The notes beneath the pieces were generated by a model, which saw nothing but the letters and a program-made list of their open reading frames with translations, did not search any database and was not told where the DNA came from. Positions 1 through 8,605 of a DNA stretch of 64,000 nucleotides are shown here, one piece after another. The DNA is from Robiginitomaculum sp. GTDB taxonomy: Bacteria; Pseudomonadota; Alphaproteobacteria; Caulobacterales; Maricaulaceae. The position numbers and the translations under genes were made by a program. Every line of letters starts with the position of its first letter. Position 1 is the stretch's first letter. The stretch is taken from NCBI GenBank assembly GCA_015485155.1, contig WFUF01000007.1, forward strand, positions 1 through 64,000, in the 5' to 3' direction.

Positions 1-235
1 CTAAAAATGCTAAATCTTTATCTGTCGCATTTTTGGCCGCAAAACCCGCGCTCAAGTAGCGAGGCTTGCCGTCGCGGTAGCGCACAAAGGAGCTTCCCAC
101 TTTTGCTAAAAATGCTAAATCTTTATCTGTCGCATTTTTGGCCGCAAAACCGGTTCCCACTTTTGCTAAAAATGCTAAATCTTTATCTGTCGCATTTTTG
201 GCCGCAAAACCGGTTCCCACTTTTGCTAAAAATGC
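1..235. repeat. Palindromic repeat block: three A hairpins, the first with a B module in its loop
   Basis: Three tandem copies of hairpin module A (27-115, 132-175, 192-235) and the tail of a fourth (1-10). Each 44-nt A copy reads, on the plus strand, GCATTTTT, a short bulge, GCAAAA, a loop, TTTTGC, then AAAAATGC, so the outer 8-bp and inner 6-bp arms pair. Copies are separated by a 16-nt spacer. The first copy carries module B (48-83) in its apical loop, with arms GCGCT and AGCGC and an enlarged inner stem. The block starts 3 nt beyond the stop codon of the minus-strand gene that follows. The family resembles palindromic repeats I remember from Rhizobiales genomes; that link is from memory. 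Confidence 0.9.
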
Positions 236-238
236 TCC

Positions 239-1351
239 CTAACCCCGCAAATAAGCCATATCCGGGTTATTTTTGCGCCAAATGACATTGTCCATCATAA
301 AATGATGAATATTAATGAAACCGGTAATGGTGGCAAAATAAATCGTTGGCCCTAACGCCTCTTCATCCCAGTATAAATTCTGATCCAGCCAGTCAGGGGC
401 AATATGAAACCCGATCCAGCCCAGAACCAGCGCAATCGCTGCCACCCCTGCCAATTGGCGAAATACCGTGAGCTTTGTGGCTCCTGCTTGTGATCGCGCC
501 CGTCCTCGCTCCAATAGATAGACAAAGAACAGATACTGCACCGAATGCAAGGCCGGGATCAGATAACTGAACGCCTCATTCAAACCCGTCCATACCACCC
601 ACAAATACAGGGTAATGAACAGGCCTGACACCGGAGCTATTGGCGGAAACTCGCGCAATAGAACGAATTTACGCACCAAAATGCCAATGGCGCCAATTCC
701 TGATGATACGAACAGGACAAACATCACATCAATCGGAATTTGCCCAAATCCCATAGCCATATACTCGACCCCATCCATCTCAAAAGGCACCCGCTCGGCC
801 ATTGGCATGGTCCAGGCATAAATCCAGGTGATCAGGCAATGGGCAATGATCAAATTACTTTCCAGCTTTGAATAAAACACTCCACGACGCGCCGAAAGTA
901 CCGAAAAAGCACCATAGCCCTGCTTTACATAATGCCACCCCACCAGAATGAACATAAACTGCATCATACCAGCAGCCATCAAACCAGAGGAAAACACAAA
1001 GATACCAACCACCCACAATAGTAATAAGAACGGCAATACCAGCCCTGCCATCACATAGCGTATCTGCTCCGGGCGTTCATAACCCTCCCCCTTGATTTTA
1101 TTGATAAAATCACGATAGAAAATCTGATAAGTTACCATAAAGTGCGGATCATTGATCACATAAGCCAGCCAGATGCTGGCAACTCCGACCAGGCCGGCTT
1201 CGGCCTCCTTGCCATCGGGTGCAAACAACAGGCACAAAGGCAGAAGAATTATTGACAGTCCACCGGCAGCAAAGAACTCGGCGGTTCTGGAGAAACCTGT
1301 GTACTTCATCCTGGTAGGCACTGTTTGAGCCCGAATATCTGCAATCGCCAT
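239..1351 (-). CDS. Unrecognised polytopic membrane protein with histidine motifs
   Basis: A 370-residue integral membrane protein with about eight or nine hydrophobic segments. I cannot assign a function. It carries several conserved-looking polar motifs close to membrane segments: NDPHF near residue 67, GWHYVKQGYG near 140, and NIHHFMMDNVIWR near 350. Such spaced histidines would suit metal or haem binding or a membrane-embedded enzyme, but this is inference. The start is the ATG at 1351; an in-frame ATG 14 codons later is an alternative. It is divergent from the oligopeptidase gene, with 65 bp between them. Its stop codon abuts the A/B repeat block. Confidence 0.75.
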   Translation of the reverse strand: MAIADIRAQTVPTRMKYTGFSRTAEFFAAGGLSIILLPLCLLFAPDGKEAEAGLVGVASIWLAYVINDPHFMVTYQIFYRDFINKIKGEGYERPEQIRYVMAGLVLPFLLLLWVVGIFVFSSGLMAAGMMQFMFILVGWHYVKQGYGAFSVLSARRGVFYSKLESNLIIAHCLITWIYAWTMPMAERVPFEMDGVEYMAMGFGQIPIDVMFVLFVSSGIGAIGILVRKFVLLREFPPIAPVSGLFITLYLWVVWTGLNEAFSYLIPALHSVQYLFFVYLLERGRARSQAGATKLTVFRQLAGVAAIALVLGWIGFHIAPDWLDQNLYWDEEALGPTIYFATITGFINIHHFMMDNVIWRKNNPDMAYLRG

Positions 1352-1416
1352 TTGCCACTCGCATTTCTATCATTTTATATGCCTAAAACTCTCCTTATTC
1401 GCTTAAGAAACTGCAA

Positions 1417-3543
1417 ATGGAATTTATCCGGATGAAATGGCCAATAACAAAGCCCGCCAGCCCCAGAAGATCTGCTCACACTTACCAGCGCCACGGGCAG
1501 GAATTTTCTGACCCTTATAACTGGTTGCGCGATAATGACTGGCAAGCAGTGGTGCGTGACCCTGCGCAACTGGACCTGGAAATTCGCCAGCATCTGGAAG
1601 CTGAAAATCAGTATGCACAGAGCATGTTGAACGATGTCAAACCCTTGCAGGACTTGCTGCTGAACGAGCTGAAGGCCCGCATCCCCCCTGATGATCGGGA
1701 GGTTCCGGCCCGCGACGGATCATGGTTTTACAATACGAGGTTTCGCCCCAATGCCGAGCACCCGTTGTTTGTGCGATACCCGGCCACCGCCCAAGCCAAT
1801 CCGGATATGTCAGAGGAGCAGGTCTTGCTTGATGCCTCCCTTATGGCCGAGCCCCATGACTTTTTTCAAATTGGAACTTTATGTCACAGCCCCGATCACA
1901 GCAAAATAGCCTGGACACAGGACGTTCATGGTTCTGAATTCTTTGAGATTTTCATCAAGGACATCAACGCACAAACAACCATAAAAACCGGCATAGTCAC
2001 AGCATCAGCGGACTTGTTATGGATGGCCGACAGCGCTCATCTGCTTTGGGTTTGGCGCGATGAAAACAGCCGACCCAAACAGGTTCGCTGCCACAAAATT
2101 GGAACTGACCCGGCAAATGACAGGGTTTTGTATAGCGAAACTGATGACGGGTTTTTTCTTGGACTTAGCCAAACCTCAGATCGGGAATTTGCCCTGATCG
2201 AATGTCGCGATCACCAGACCACGGAAGTCCATATTCTGCCGCTTAATGCACCAGAGGAACTCCCGACTTGTTTGTGGCCGCGCACCATTGGCATTGAGGT
2301 TGATGTAGAACACCTATCGGGTGTTTTTACCCTGTTAAGCAATGCACAGGGTGCCACAGACTTTCAGATATTTCGCATAACAGCACCAAACAGGCACGAA
2401 CACCCACAAATTATAGTGCCGCACCGCCCCGGGGTTTTGCTACTTGATCAATTGCAATTTGCTGATTTTCATGTGCGACTGCAACGAGAAAACGCAAAGC
2501 AGCAAATTATCATACGCACAGAAGCTGATGGCAGTGAACACAGTATTCAATTTGAACAGGAGGCCTATGCCCTTGGCCTGATTGCCGGCTTTGAGTTTGA
2601 TACTCATATTTTGCGATTTGCCTTTTCCAGCCCCTCAACACCCAGGCAGGTGTTTGACTATGACATGCGTAAACGCCAGCGTACCTTGTTAAAGCAGGCC
2701 AGCATACCCTCCGGCCATGATCCCGACTCATATGAAGTGCAACGCCTGTTTGCTCCGGCGGCCGACGGGCAGATGATCCCTGTAACCTTGCTAAGGCGCA
2801 AAAGTGTTGCACAAAATACCCCGGCGCCGCTGGTACTTTATGGATATGGCGCTTATGGCAATAGCGTTCCTGCTGGTTTTTCTGCTAATCGCATGTCTTT
2901 GGTAAATCGCGGTGTCAGCTTTGCAATTGCCCATGTGCGCGGCGGCAAGGAAAAGGGATTTGCCTGGTATGATCAGGGGCGAAGGCAACATAAGACCAAT
3001 ACATTTAGCGACTTTATTGCCTGCGCCGAGTTTCTGATCGAGCAAAACATCACAGCCAGCGGCAAAATTGTCGCCTATGGCGGCTCTGCCGGCGGCATGT
3101 TAACTGGCGCGGTTCTAAATGCGCGGCCAGAGCTGTTTGCCGGTATCGTGGCACAAGTTCCTTTCGTGGATGTGCTAACCACCATGAGCGATCCCAGCCT
3201 GCCCCTGACCCCGCCTGAGTGGCCAGAATGGGGCAATCCAATAACCAGCACCAGCGATTTTGAAACCATTGCCAGCTATTGTCCGTTGAGCAATGTTACC
3301 GCACAAGACTACCCGCCGGTTCTGGCCACAGCCGGGCTTACCGATACCAGGGTCACATGGTGGGAACCTGCCAAATGGATTGCCACCTTGCGCCACGAAG
3401 CACCAAATGGCGGGCCTTATCTGCTTGTCACGGAGATGAGCGCAGGTCATGGCGGCGCTTCCGGGCGCTATAGTGAGTTGAGCGAAACCGCACTAATTCA
3501 GTCCTTCATATTAAAAACTCTTGGCAAGTGTGAGAGCTACTGA
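1417..3543 (+). CDS. ptrB: Oligopeptidase B-like prolyl oligopeptidase family serine peptidase (S9A)
   Basis: Cytosolic serine peptidase that cleaves short peptides, in oligopeptidase B after basic residues. The 708 residues match the family length. The N-terminal part forms the beta-propeller (start DPYNWLRD near residue 32) and the C-terminal third is the alpha/beta-hydrolase. The triad is visible: Ser557 in GGSAGG, Asp643 in GLTDTRV, His678 in AGHGG. The typical GYGAYG and HVRGG motifs precede the serine. An ATG five codons inside is an alternative start. It is a single gene, divergent from the membrane protein upstream and convergent with the POT transporter. Confidence 0.92.
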   Translation: MEFIRMKWPITKPASPRRSAHTYQRHGQEFSDPYNWLRDNDWQAVVRDPAQLDLEIRQHLEAENQYAQSMLNDVKPLQDLLLNELKARIPPDDREVPARDGSWFYNTRFRPNAEHPLFVRYPATAQANPDMSEEQVLLDASLMAEPHDFFQIGTLCHSPDHSKIAWTQDVHGSEFFEIFIKDINAQTTIKTGIVTASADLLWMADSAHLLWVWRDENSRPKQVRCHKIGTDPANDRVLYSETDDGFFLGLSQTSDREFALIECRDHQTTEVHILPLNAPEELPTCLWPRTIGIEVDVEHLSGVFTLLSNAQGATDFQIFRITAPNRHEHPQIIVPHRPGVLLLDQLQFADFHVRLQRENAKQQIIIRTEADGSEHSIQFEQEAYALGLIAGFEFDTHILRFAFSSPSTPRQVFDYDMRKRQRTLLKQASIPSGHDPDSYEVQRLFAPAADGQMIPVTLLRRKSVAQNTPAPLVLYGYGAYGNSVPAGFSANRMSLVNRGVSFAIAHVRGGKEKGFAWYDQGRRQHKTNTFSDFIACAEFLIEQNITASGKIVAYGGSAGGMLTGAVLNARPELFAGIVAQVPFVDVLTTMSDPSLPLTPPEWPEWGNPITSTSDFETIASYCPLSNVTAQDYPPVLATAGLTDTRVTWWEPAKWIATLRHEAPNGGPYLLVTEMSAGHGGASGRYSELSETALIQSFILKTLGKCESY

Positions 3544-3585
3544 CAGCACCAAATCCGGCTGTAAAAAACTCTTATCCGGTTTTCC

Positions 3586-3935
3586 CCGCAGGATAACAGC
3601 CAAAGGCAGGGTAAATTTATGCAGCTTCCTGTCAAAATTGCTTGCGAAATGCGAAACGGCACAAGCCTTGAAATTATGGGGATTGAAAAGAAATATTTAC
3701 CTGTCAAAGAGCGTTTTGTCAGGGGCTTTGCCCCAACTCTTACATTATAACAGGTTTAAGGTTGGCGGGCACCTTTACCACTTATCCCCGACCCTCAAGG
3801 GTCAGTTAGTATATAGAAGGGTCATTTAAGGGTCACTCTATTACCAGCAAGTGCTTTTTTGGTATGATTACAGGGTGGAGCAAGTATCACGCAGGGATAG
3901 CGAAAAATCACGTTGACCCTAAGGGTGACCCTAAC
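3586..3935 (+). repeat. Dispersed GGGTCA-rich repeat, copy 1
   Basis: The gap between the convergent oligopeptidase and POT genes holds no credible gene. It aligns over at least 240 bp (core about 3690-3930) with the reverse complement of 51589-51190. Shared blocks include AAATATTTACCTGTCAAAGA, CTTACATTATAACAG, CACTTATCCCCG and repeated AAGGGTCA. GGGTCA or its complement occurs at least six times between 3790 and 3935. Identity is roughly three quarters by eye. This copy is the more diverged and lacks the regular iteron array of copy 2. Confidence 0.85.
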
Positions 3936-3996
3936 GCTGATCCTTCTTCGCTGGACGTAAGTTTAACCTTGCGCCCAGCGTGGGTTGACCTTTAGC

Positions 3997-5748
3997 CTAA
4001 TGTGCCTGGTCCTGATGCATCCATTTCTTGATAATCGGTGAGATCAGCAACATGAACACCCCTATGCCCATGGCCACATAGGCCACATTGGTATAAACAG
4101 TGACATAAGTAGCCTTGGCCGCAGCCATGTCAGTTAACTGACCGCCAATTGTCTCGGCACCGGTGCCACTGGCGATAATCCCAGCCAGATAATTAGACAG
4201 GCCCGAGAACAAGAACCAGGCTCCCATGGTCATGCCAACGGCACTGGCCGGCGCCATTTTAGTCACCGCAGACAGACCAACCGGAGAGAGCATCAACTCG
4301 CCCATGGTGTGAATCCAGTAAATCAGGAAAATAAACCAAACCAAGACAAGGCCAGTACCAGATAGTGCTATACCACCAACTAATGACAAAAAGCCAAGAC
4401 CTGCAAGGAAAACACCAAAGGCAAATTTGACCGGGGTTGATGGCTCTATTTTACGTTTTGACATCGCCATCCACATCCATGCAAACAATGGCGCAAACAG
4501 CACAATGAAACCGGCGTTTAAGGATTGAAATACCGGCGTTGTTACTAAAAACCCAAATATTTCCCGATCTACAATACGCGCAGTGAACAGGGTAAGCGAC
4601 GAGCCAGCCTGTTCAAACAGGGCCCAAAACGGAATTTGCGCAAGAATAAAATAAATGGCGGCAAACATTCGCTGGCGTTCAATACCAGCCAGCTTAACAA
4701 AAGCGTACCCAACCATGAGCGCAAAGACAGATAGACCCAAAACACCAACAAACCACTCCGGAACCAGATGGGCATGCATCACGGTGAGCATAGCAAAGGC
4801 AATAATACCGATACCGGTCAGGTAACAGGCCCATTCCACATTTATCGGGCCAAATACTTTTTGTTTTAGTTTTTCAGCGCAAGGCGGATCGGCTTTACCC
4901 TCCAACCATGACTGGAACACCAAAAAGGTTATCAGCCCAGCCAACATGCCAATACCAGCCAGACCAAAACCCCAGTTCCAACCCCATTTAATTCCAATAA
5001 TACCAATGGAGACTGCGGAAAGCAGCGAACCAAGATTGATACCCATATAAAAAATCGTAAACCCGGAATCACGCCTTGGATCACCTAGTTCATATAATGA
5101 GCCAACAATGGTCGAGATATTGGCTTTCAAGAAACCAACGCCAGCAATAATCAAAGCCAGTGCCAGATAAAGAATATTTACATATAATGCTTCTTTTTCA
5201 ATCCGGGTTGTATAACTGTCGGTGGCAATCATTTCCGGCAGGCCAACTGCTGCCGGATCAGCGATCACCATATGAGTAGCCCCCTCGCTAAAGCTGATAT
5301 GTGAACGCCCGCTTTCAGCAATTAGAACCTGCCGTGCATCACCACCCCTGCCGTCCAGTGTTATCTGATAATCATTACCTTCAAAGGTAAGATATTCCTT
5401 GGAACCAGAGCCTTCAAACGCCATTAAACCATGACCAAAAACCAGCAATATCGCCCCATAGGTTACAGCTTTGCGCTGGCCTAGGAATTTATCAGCCAAT
5501 GAGCCGCCGATAATCGTCATCACATATACCAAAGCGGTATATGCACCATACATTATTGTCGAGCGCTCATCAGAGAACAAAAAGTGCTGGGTTAAATAAA
5601 GAACCAGCAGGCCGCGCATGCCATAATACGAGAACCGCTCCCACATTTCGGTCAAAAACAAAATGGCCAATCCGCGCGGATGGCCAAAGAATGAAGTATC
5701 CGACAAGCCGGCATTAGATACTTTTACGTTTTTTGTTGCCACAATCAT
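3997..5748 (-). CDS. POT/PTR2 family proton-dependent oligopeptide transporter
   Basis: Inner-membrane symporter taking up di- and tripeptides with protons. It has the family signature ExxERFxYYG as TEMWERFSYYG at residues 33-43 and about 14 membrane segments. Start chosen at the ATG at 5748, which lies next to a GGGGAG; an ATG 18 codons further upstream has no ribosome binding site. About 78 residues (roughly 112-190), rich in charged residues and lacking membrane segments, interrupt the early helices and should form a periplasmic domain. Bacterial POT proteins are usually about 500 residues, so 583 is long because of this insert. It is likely transcribed alone, since a terminator follows the upstream VOC gene. 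Confidence 0.9.
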   Translation of the reverse strand: MIVATKNVKVSNAGLSDTSFFGHPRGLAILFLTEMWERFSYYGMRGLLVLYLTQHFLFSDERSTIMYGAYTALVYVMTIIGGSLADKFLGQRKAVTYGAILLVFGHGLMAFEGSGSKEYLTFEGNDYQITLDGRGGDARQVLIAESGRSHISFSEGATHMVIADPAAVGLPEMIATDSYTTRIEKEALYVNILYLALALIIAGVGFLKANISTIVGSLYELGDPRRDSGFTIFYMGINLGSLLSAVSIGIIGIKWGWNWGFGLAGIGMLAGLITFLVFQSWLEGKADPPCAEKLKQKVFGPINVEWACYLTGIGIIAFAMLTVMHAHLVPEWFVGVLGLSVFALMVGYAFVKLAGIERQRMFAAIYFILAQIPFWALFEQAGSSLTLFTARIVDREIFGFLVTTPVFQSLNAGFIVLFAPLFAWMWMAMSKRKIEPSTPVKFAFGVFLAGLGFLSLVGGIALSGTGLVLVWFIFLIYWIHTMGELMLSPVGLSAVTKMAPASAVGMTMGAWFLFSGLSNYLAGIIASGTGAETIGGQLTDMAAAKATYVTVYTNVAYVAMGIGVFMLLISPIIKKWMHQDQAH

Positions 5749-5833
5749 GCTCCCCAAAATTATACCGAACTTTTCGGCTCCCTCTTGGGCGCAACAAAGC
5801 ATGAGCAGATAAATTGCTCAAGTATTTTAACAT

Positions 5834-5863
5834 AAAAAGGCAGCCCCCTCTAAAGAAGCTGCC
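5834..5863 (-). terminator. Intrinsic terminator after the VOC gene
   Basis: On the minus strand a GGCAGC/GCTGCC stem with a 13-nt loop is followed by TTTTT. It lies between the VOC gene stop and the POT gene start, so it should end the transcript coming from gshA or the VOC gene. Confidence 0.75.
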
Positions 5864-5887
5864 TCTTCCTTGCGAATACTCTAAAAA

Positions 5888-6274
5888 CTAGCCTTCCATG
5901 CCTGGCATAAAAAACCCGTTTATTTTATTGCCCTCAAGATCACGAAAATAACCGGCATAAAAACCACTGTCCCCACGGGGGCCAGGCTTTCCTTCGCAAG
6001 TTGCACCCAGCTCAATCGCCTTGGCATAAAACCTGTCAACCTGTTCTGTAGAAGTAGTTGCAAAGGCAAACATTGTACCATTACCAACGCTGGCAGCTTT
6101 ACCATCATGGGGCTTCATAATCGAAAACATGCCACCAGCTGAAATATCAACGGCCCATGCAATATAGTTTTCTTCTTCCATCGCCCGCTTGCCGCCAAGC
6201 TCCGCCAGCAGCACATCATAAAAGGCCGCTGATTTGGCTAAATCATTGGTCCCTACTGTAATATATCCAAGCAT
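5888..6274 (-). CDS. VOC (glyoxalase/bleomycin resistance) superfamily protein
   Basis: A 128-residue single-domain protein with the paired beta-alpha-beta-beta-beta pattern of the vicinal oxygen chelate fold. The start GYITVGTNDLAKSAAFYD and the end FRDLEGNKINGFF are typical of small VOC proteins. The substrate cannot be told from sequence, and the first metal-ligand histidine of glyoxalase I is not present in the opening strand. It lies 79 bp after gshA on the same strand, so cotranscription is possible. A terminator follows. Confidence 0.85.
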   Translation of the reverse strand: MLGYITVGTNDLAKSAAFYDVLLAELGGKRAMEEENYIAWAVDISAGGMFSIMKPHDGKAASVGNGTMFAFATTSTEQVDRFYAKAIELGATCEGKPGPRGDSGFYAGYFRDLEGNKINGFFMPGMEG

Positions 6275-6353
6275 TTTATTCTCCAGCTATAAAAGAACAA
6301 ACAGTGAACTTAATTATTGATATGGTCAAGCATTAAATTTGTATAGGCGCCCT

Positions 6354-7715
6354 TCAATAAGCAGCAGCCTTGAAAATTTTGTCCAGATCACCACCCCATT
6401 CACCGTGATATTGCTCCAGCAGGCGTTCTGCCGGAGTAATGCCTTCTTCGGCTATTTTTTCCATTTCCAGCAGGAACAGGCTTTCATTTTCACCATGGCC
6501 GTTTTTTCTGGCTCTGGCGCTTAAACCGGCATGGGACAGTTTTAGCGCCTGTTTGGTAAGCTCTTGTAAATTGGTATTTCTAAACGGTGCGCGCAGACCA
6601 ATAGTTGGCGCAGTACGGCGCAGGCCCTCACGCTCCGGCGCACTCCAGTCCTTGACCATGTCCCACGCCGCATCCAATGATGACTGATTATAATATATCC
6701 CTGTCCAAAATGCTGACAGAGCACATAATTTGCCCCAGGGCCCGCCATCAGCTCCGCGCATTTCTAAAAACTGTTTCAATCGCACTTCCGGAAAAAGGGT
6801 TGAAAGATGATCTTCCCAGTCGGCAAGGGTTGGTTTTTCGCCGGGTAAAATATCCAGTTTTCCATCAAGAAAATCCTGAAAACTCAGACCCGTGGCATTT
6901 AGATATCTGCCATCGCGTTTGACAAAATACATGGGCACATCAAGAGCATAATCCACATAGCGCTCGAAACCCATGCCGTCCTCAAAGGCAAATGGCAACA
7001 TGCCGGTACGATCAGGATCCGTATCTCCCCACACATAACCGCGATAGGACAAAAACCCGTTTGGGCGATTATCGGCAAATGGTGAATTGGCAAACAGGGC
7101 CGTAGCCACTGGCTGCAGGGCCAGACCCACCCTTAGTTTTTTTACCATGTCAGCTTCGGAAGAAAAATCCAGATTGACCTGCACCGTACAGGAGCGAAAC
7201 ATCATCTGCTGTCCCAAGCGCCCGACTTTTGGCATATAATCACGCATTATCTTGTATCTGGGCTTTGGCATCATTGGCGTATCTGCAAGCGACCAGACCG
7301 GGGAAAAGCCCATGCCTAAAAACCCGGCACCTATTTCGTCGGCAATCTGCTTTACCTCAAGCAAATGATTATTCACTTCGGAACAGGTTTCATGAATATT
7401 GTTCAGCGGCGCCCCGGACAATTCAAATTGACCACCTGGCTCCAGGGTAATCGAGGCCCCATCGCGCAACAGGCCGATCAGATGATCTTCCTCGATTACT
7501 GGTTGCCAGCCAAAACGCTGCAAACCGTCCAGCATTTTGCGCACACTTGGCCCGTCACAGGAATAAGGAAGTGGCCCGTGATCGCTTAGCCTAAACCCGA
7601 ATTTTTCGTGCTCGGTGCCAATTTTCCATTGCTCAGCAGGTTTACAGCCAGCCTGCAACCAGCCAATCAGATCAGCCTTGTTTTCAATCAATGTTGATTT
7701 TTTTGCCCCTGACAT
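6354..7715 (-). CDS. gshA: Glutamate-cysteine ligase
   Basis: Catalyses the ATP-dependent first step of glutathione synthesis, joining glutamate and cysteine in the cytoplasm. The 453-residue protein is of the alphaproteobacterial/plant type, not the E. coli type. It shows IGTEHEKFGF near residue 32, the EPGGQFELSG segment near 92, MFRSCTVQVNLDFSSE near 170 and the EMRGADGG segment near 318. The start is the ATG at 7715. No gshB is present in the window. Confidence 0.95.
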   Translation of the reverse strand: MSGAKKSTLIENKADLIGWLQAGCKPAEQWKIGTEHEKFGFRLSDHGPLPYSCDGPSVRKMLDGLQRFGWQPVIEEDHLIGLLRDGASITLEPGGQFELSGAPLNNIHETCSEVNNHLLEVKQIADEIGAGFLGMGFSPVWSLADTPMMPKPRYKIMRDYMPKVGRLGQQMMFRSCTVQVNLDFSSEADMVKKLRVGLALQPVATALFANSPFADNRPNGFLSYRGYVWGDTDPDRTGMLPFAFEDGMGFERYVDYALDVPMYFVKRDGRYLNATGLSFQDFLDGKLDILPGEKPTLADWEDHLSTLFPEVRLKQFLEMRGADGGPWGKLCALSAFWTGIYYNQSSLDAAWDMVKDWSAPEREGLRRTAPTIGLRAPFRNTNLQELTKQALKLSHAGLSARARKNGHGENESLFLLEMEKIAEEGITPAERLLEQYHGEWGGDLDKIFKAAAY

Positions 7716-7841
7716 GCCTGCCCCTTCTTAAAAAATCCAAAATAAAATTGCCGCCCATGTAGGCCCCTGGGATAAAAGGCACAAGGCTGTGAACATAAAG
7801 TCACCATATTGTGATGCCTGATATTGTGATACTTAAAAATC

Positions 7842-8576
7842 CTACATGCTCCAGTCACCCTTTAACGCCTGCACCAGACTTAATGCTGCAACCGCTGCAG
7901 TATCACTACGCAAAATACGGGGGCCAAGGGATACCGGCATTGCGCCTGTCATTTTATGCAGTGCAAGGCGTTCTGATTCTGCAAATCCGCCTTCGGGGCC
8001 AATTAGAACACTAATGGGTACGGAACCTGCTGATTGCAATGCCGTCAATGCCGATCTGGTATTGTTGCCGCTTTCATCACAAAACATCAAAATCCGGTTG
8101 TCGGGAAAATCATCCTGCCATTGCTGTAATTTGGTCTCCGGCATGATTTGCGGCAGATCAAGCCGTTCGGTCTGCTCGGCGGCCTCTGTGGAAATTGCCT
8201 GCAAACGATCAAGACGCACTGATTTTTGTGAGGTATGCTGTGTCCGCACAATATGCATGCGGCGCACCCCCATTTCCGTAGCCTTTTCCACAATAAACTC
8301 CATGCGGCTACGCTTGACGGGCGCAAAGGCAAGTTCAATATCCGGACAAGGCATCTGTGGACGCAATGCTGTTTGCACCTCTAAACGCACTGCTCTTTTG
8401 TCCAATTCACTGACCATGGCTGACCATTCACCGTCATGGCCATTAAAAACCCGCAAGCTTTCGCCCCGGCGCACCCGCATGACCTTGGCCACATAGTGGG
8501 ATTGCTGCGTATCAAGCTTTAGTTCTGCGCCCAGGCTCAGCGAATTTCCAACAAATAGGCGCGCAATATGCTGCAT
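7842..8576 (-). CDS. rsmE: 16S rRNA (uracil-1498-N3)-methyltransferase
   Basis: SPOUT-class methyltransferase that modifies U1498 of 16S rRNA. An N-terminal PUA-like beta domain (RLFVGNSL, VRRGESLRVFNG) is followed by the knotted SAM-binding domain with VLIGPEGGFAESE and LGPRILRSDTAAVAAL near the C-terminus. The ATG at 8576 is chosen because AAGGT lies 7 nt upstream; a TTG 18 nt further out is unlikely. The protein is 244 residues, normal for the family. It is divergent from ubiA, with only 29 bp between the two starts. Confidence 0.93.
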   Translation of the reverse strand: MQHIARLFVGNSLSLGAELKLDTQQSHYVAKVMRVRRGESLRVFNGHDGEWSAMVSELDKRAVRLEVQTALRPQMPCPDIELAFAPVKRSRMEFIVEKATEMGVRRMHIVRTQHTSQKSVRLDRLQAISTEAAEQTERLDLPQIMPETKLQQWQDDFPDNRILMFCDESGNNTRSALTALQSAGSVPISVLIGPEGGFAESERLALHKMTGAMPVSLGPRILRSDTAAVAALSLVQALKGDWSM

Positions 8577-8605
8577 GACTTGACCTTGGCTCAAATTTTG
8601 GTGCA

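Noticed and set aside
1-235. Possible CRISPR array, because 60-bp units repeat in tandem
   Set aside because: The spacers are identical, the units are long hairpins, and the same units occur singly elsewhere. No cas genes are present.
7-285. A 92-codon open frame over the first repeat block
   Set aside because: Its peptide simply repeats the DNA repeat and it has no ribosome binding site; it is an artefact of the tandem units.
3521-3829. Open frame of 102 codons after the oligopeptidase gene
   Set aside because: It overlaps the gene end in another frame and runs through the dispersed repeat; composition is not protein-like.
7846-8496. 216-codon frame antisense to rsmE
   Set aside because: It mirrors the codons of a well-supported gene, and the peptide is cysteine/serine-rich without known motifs.
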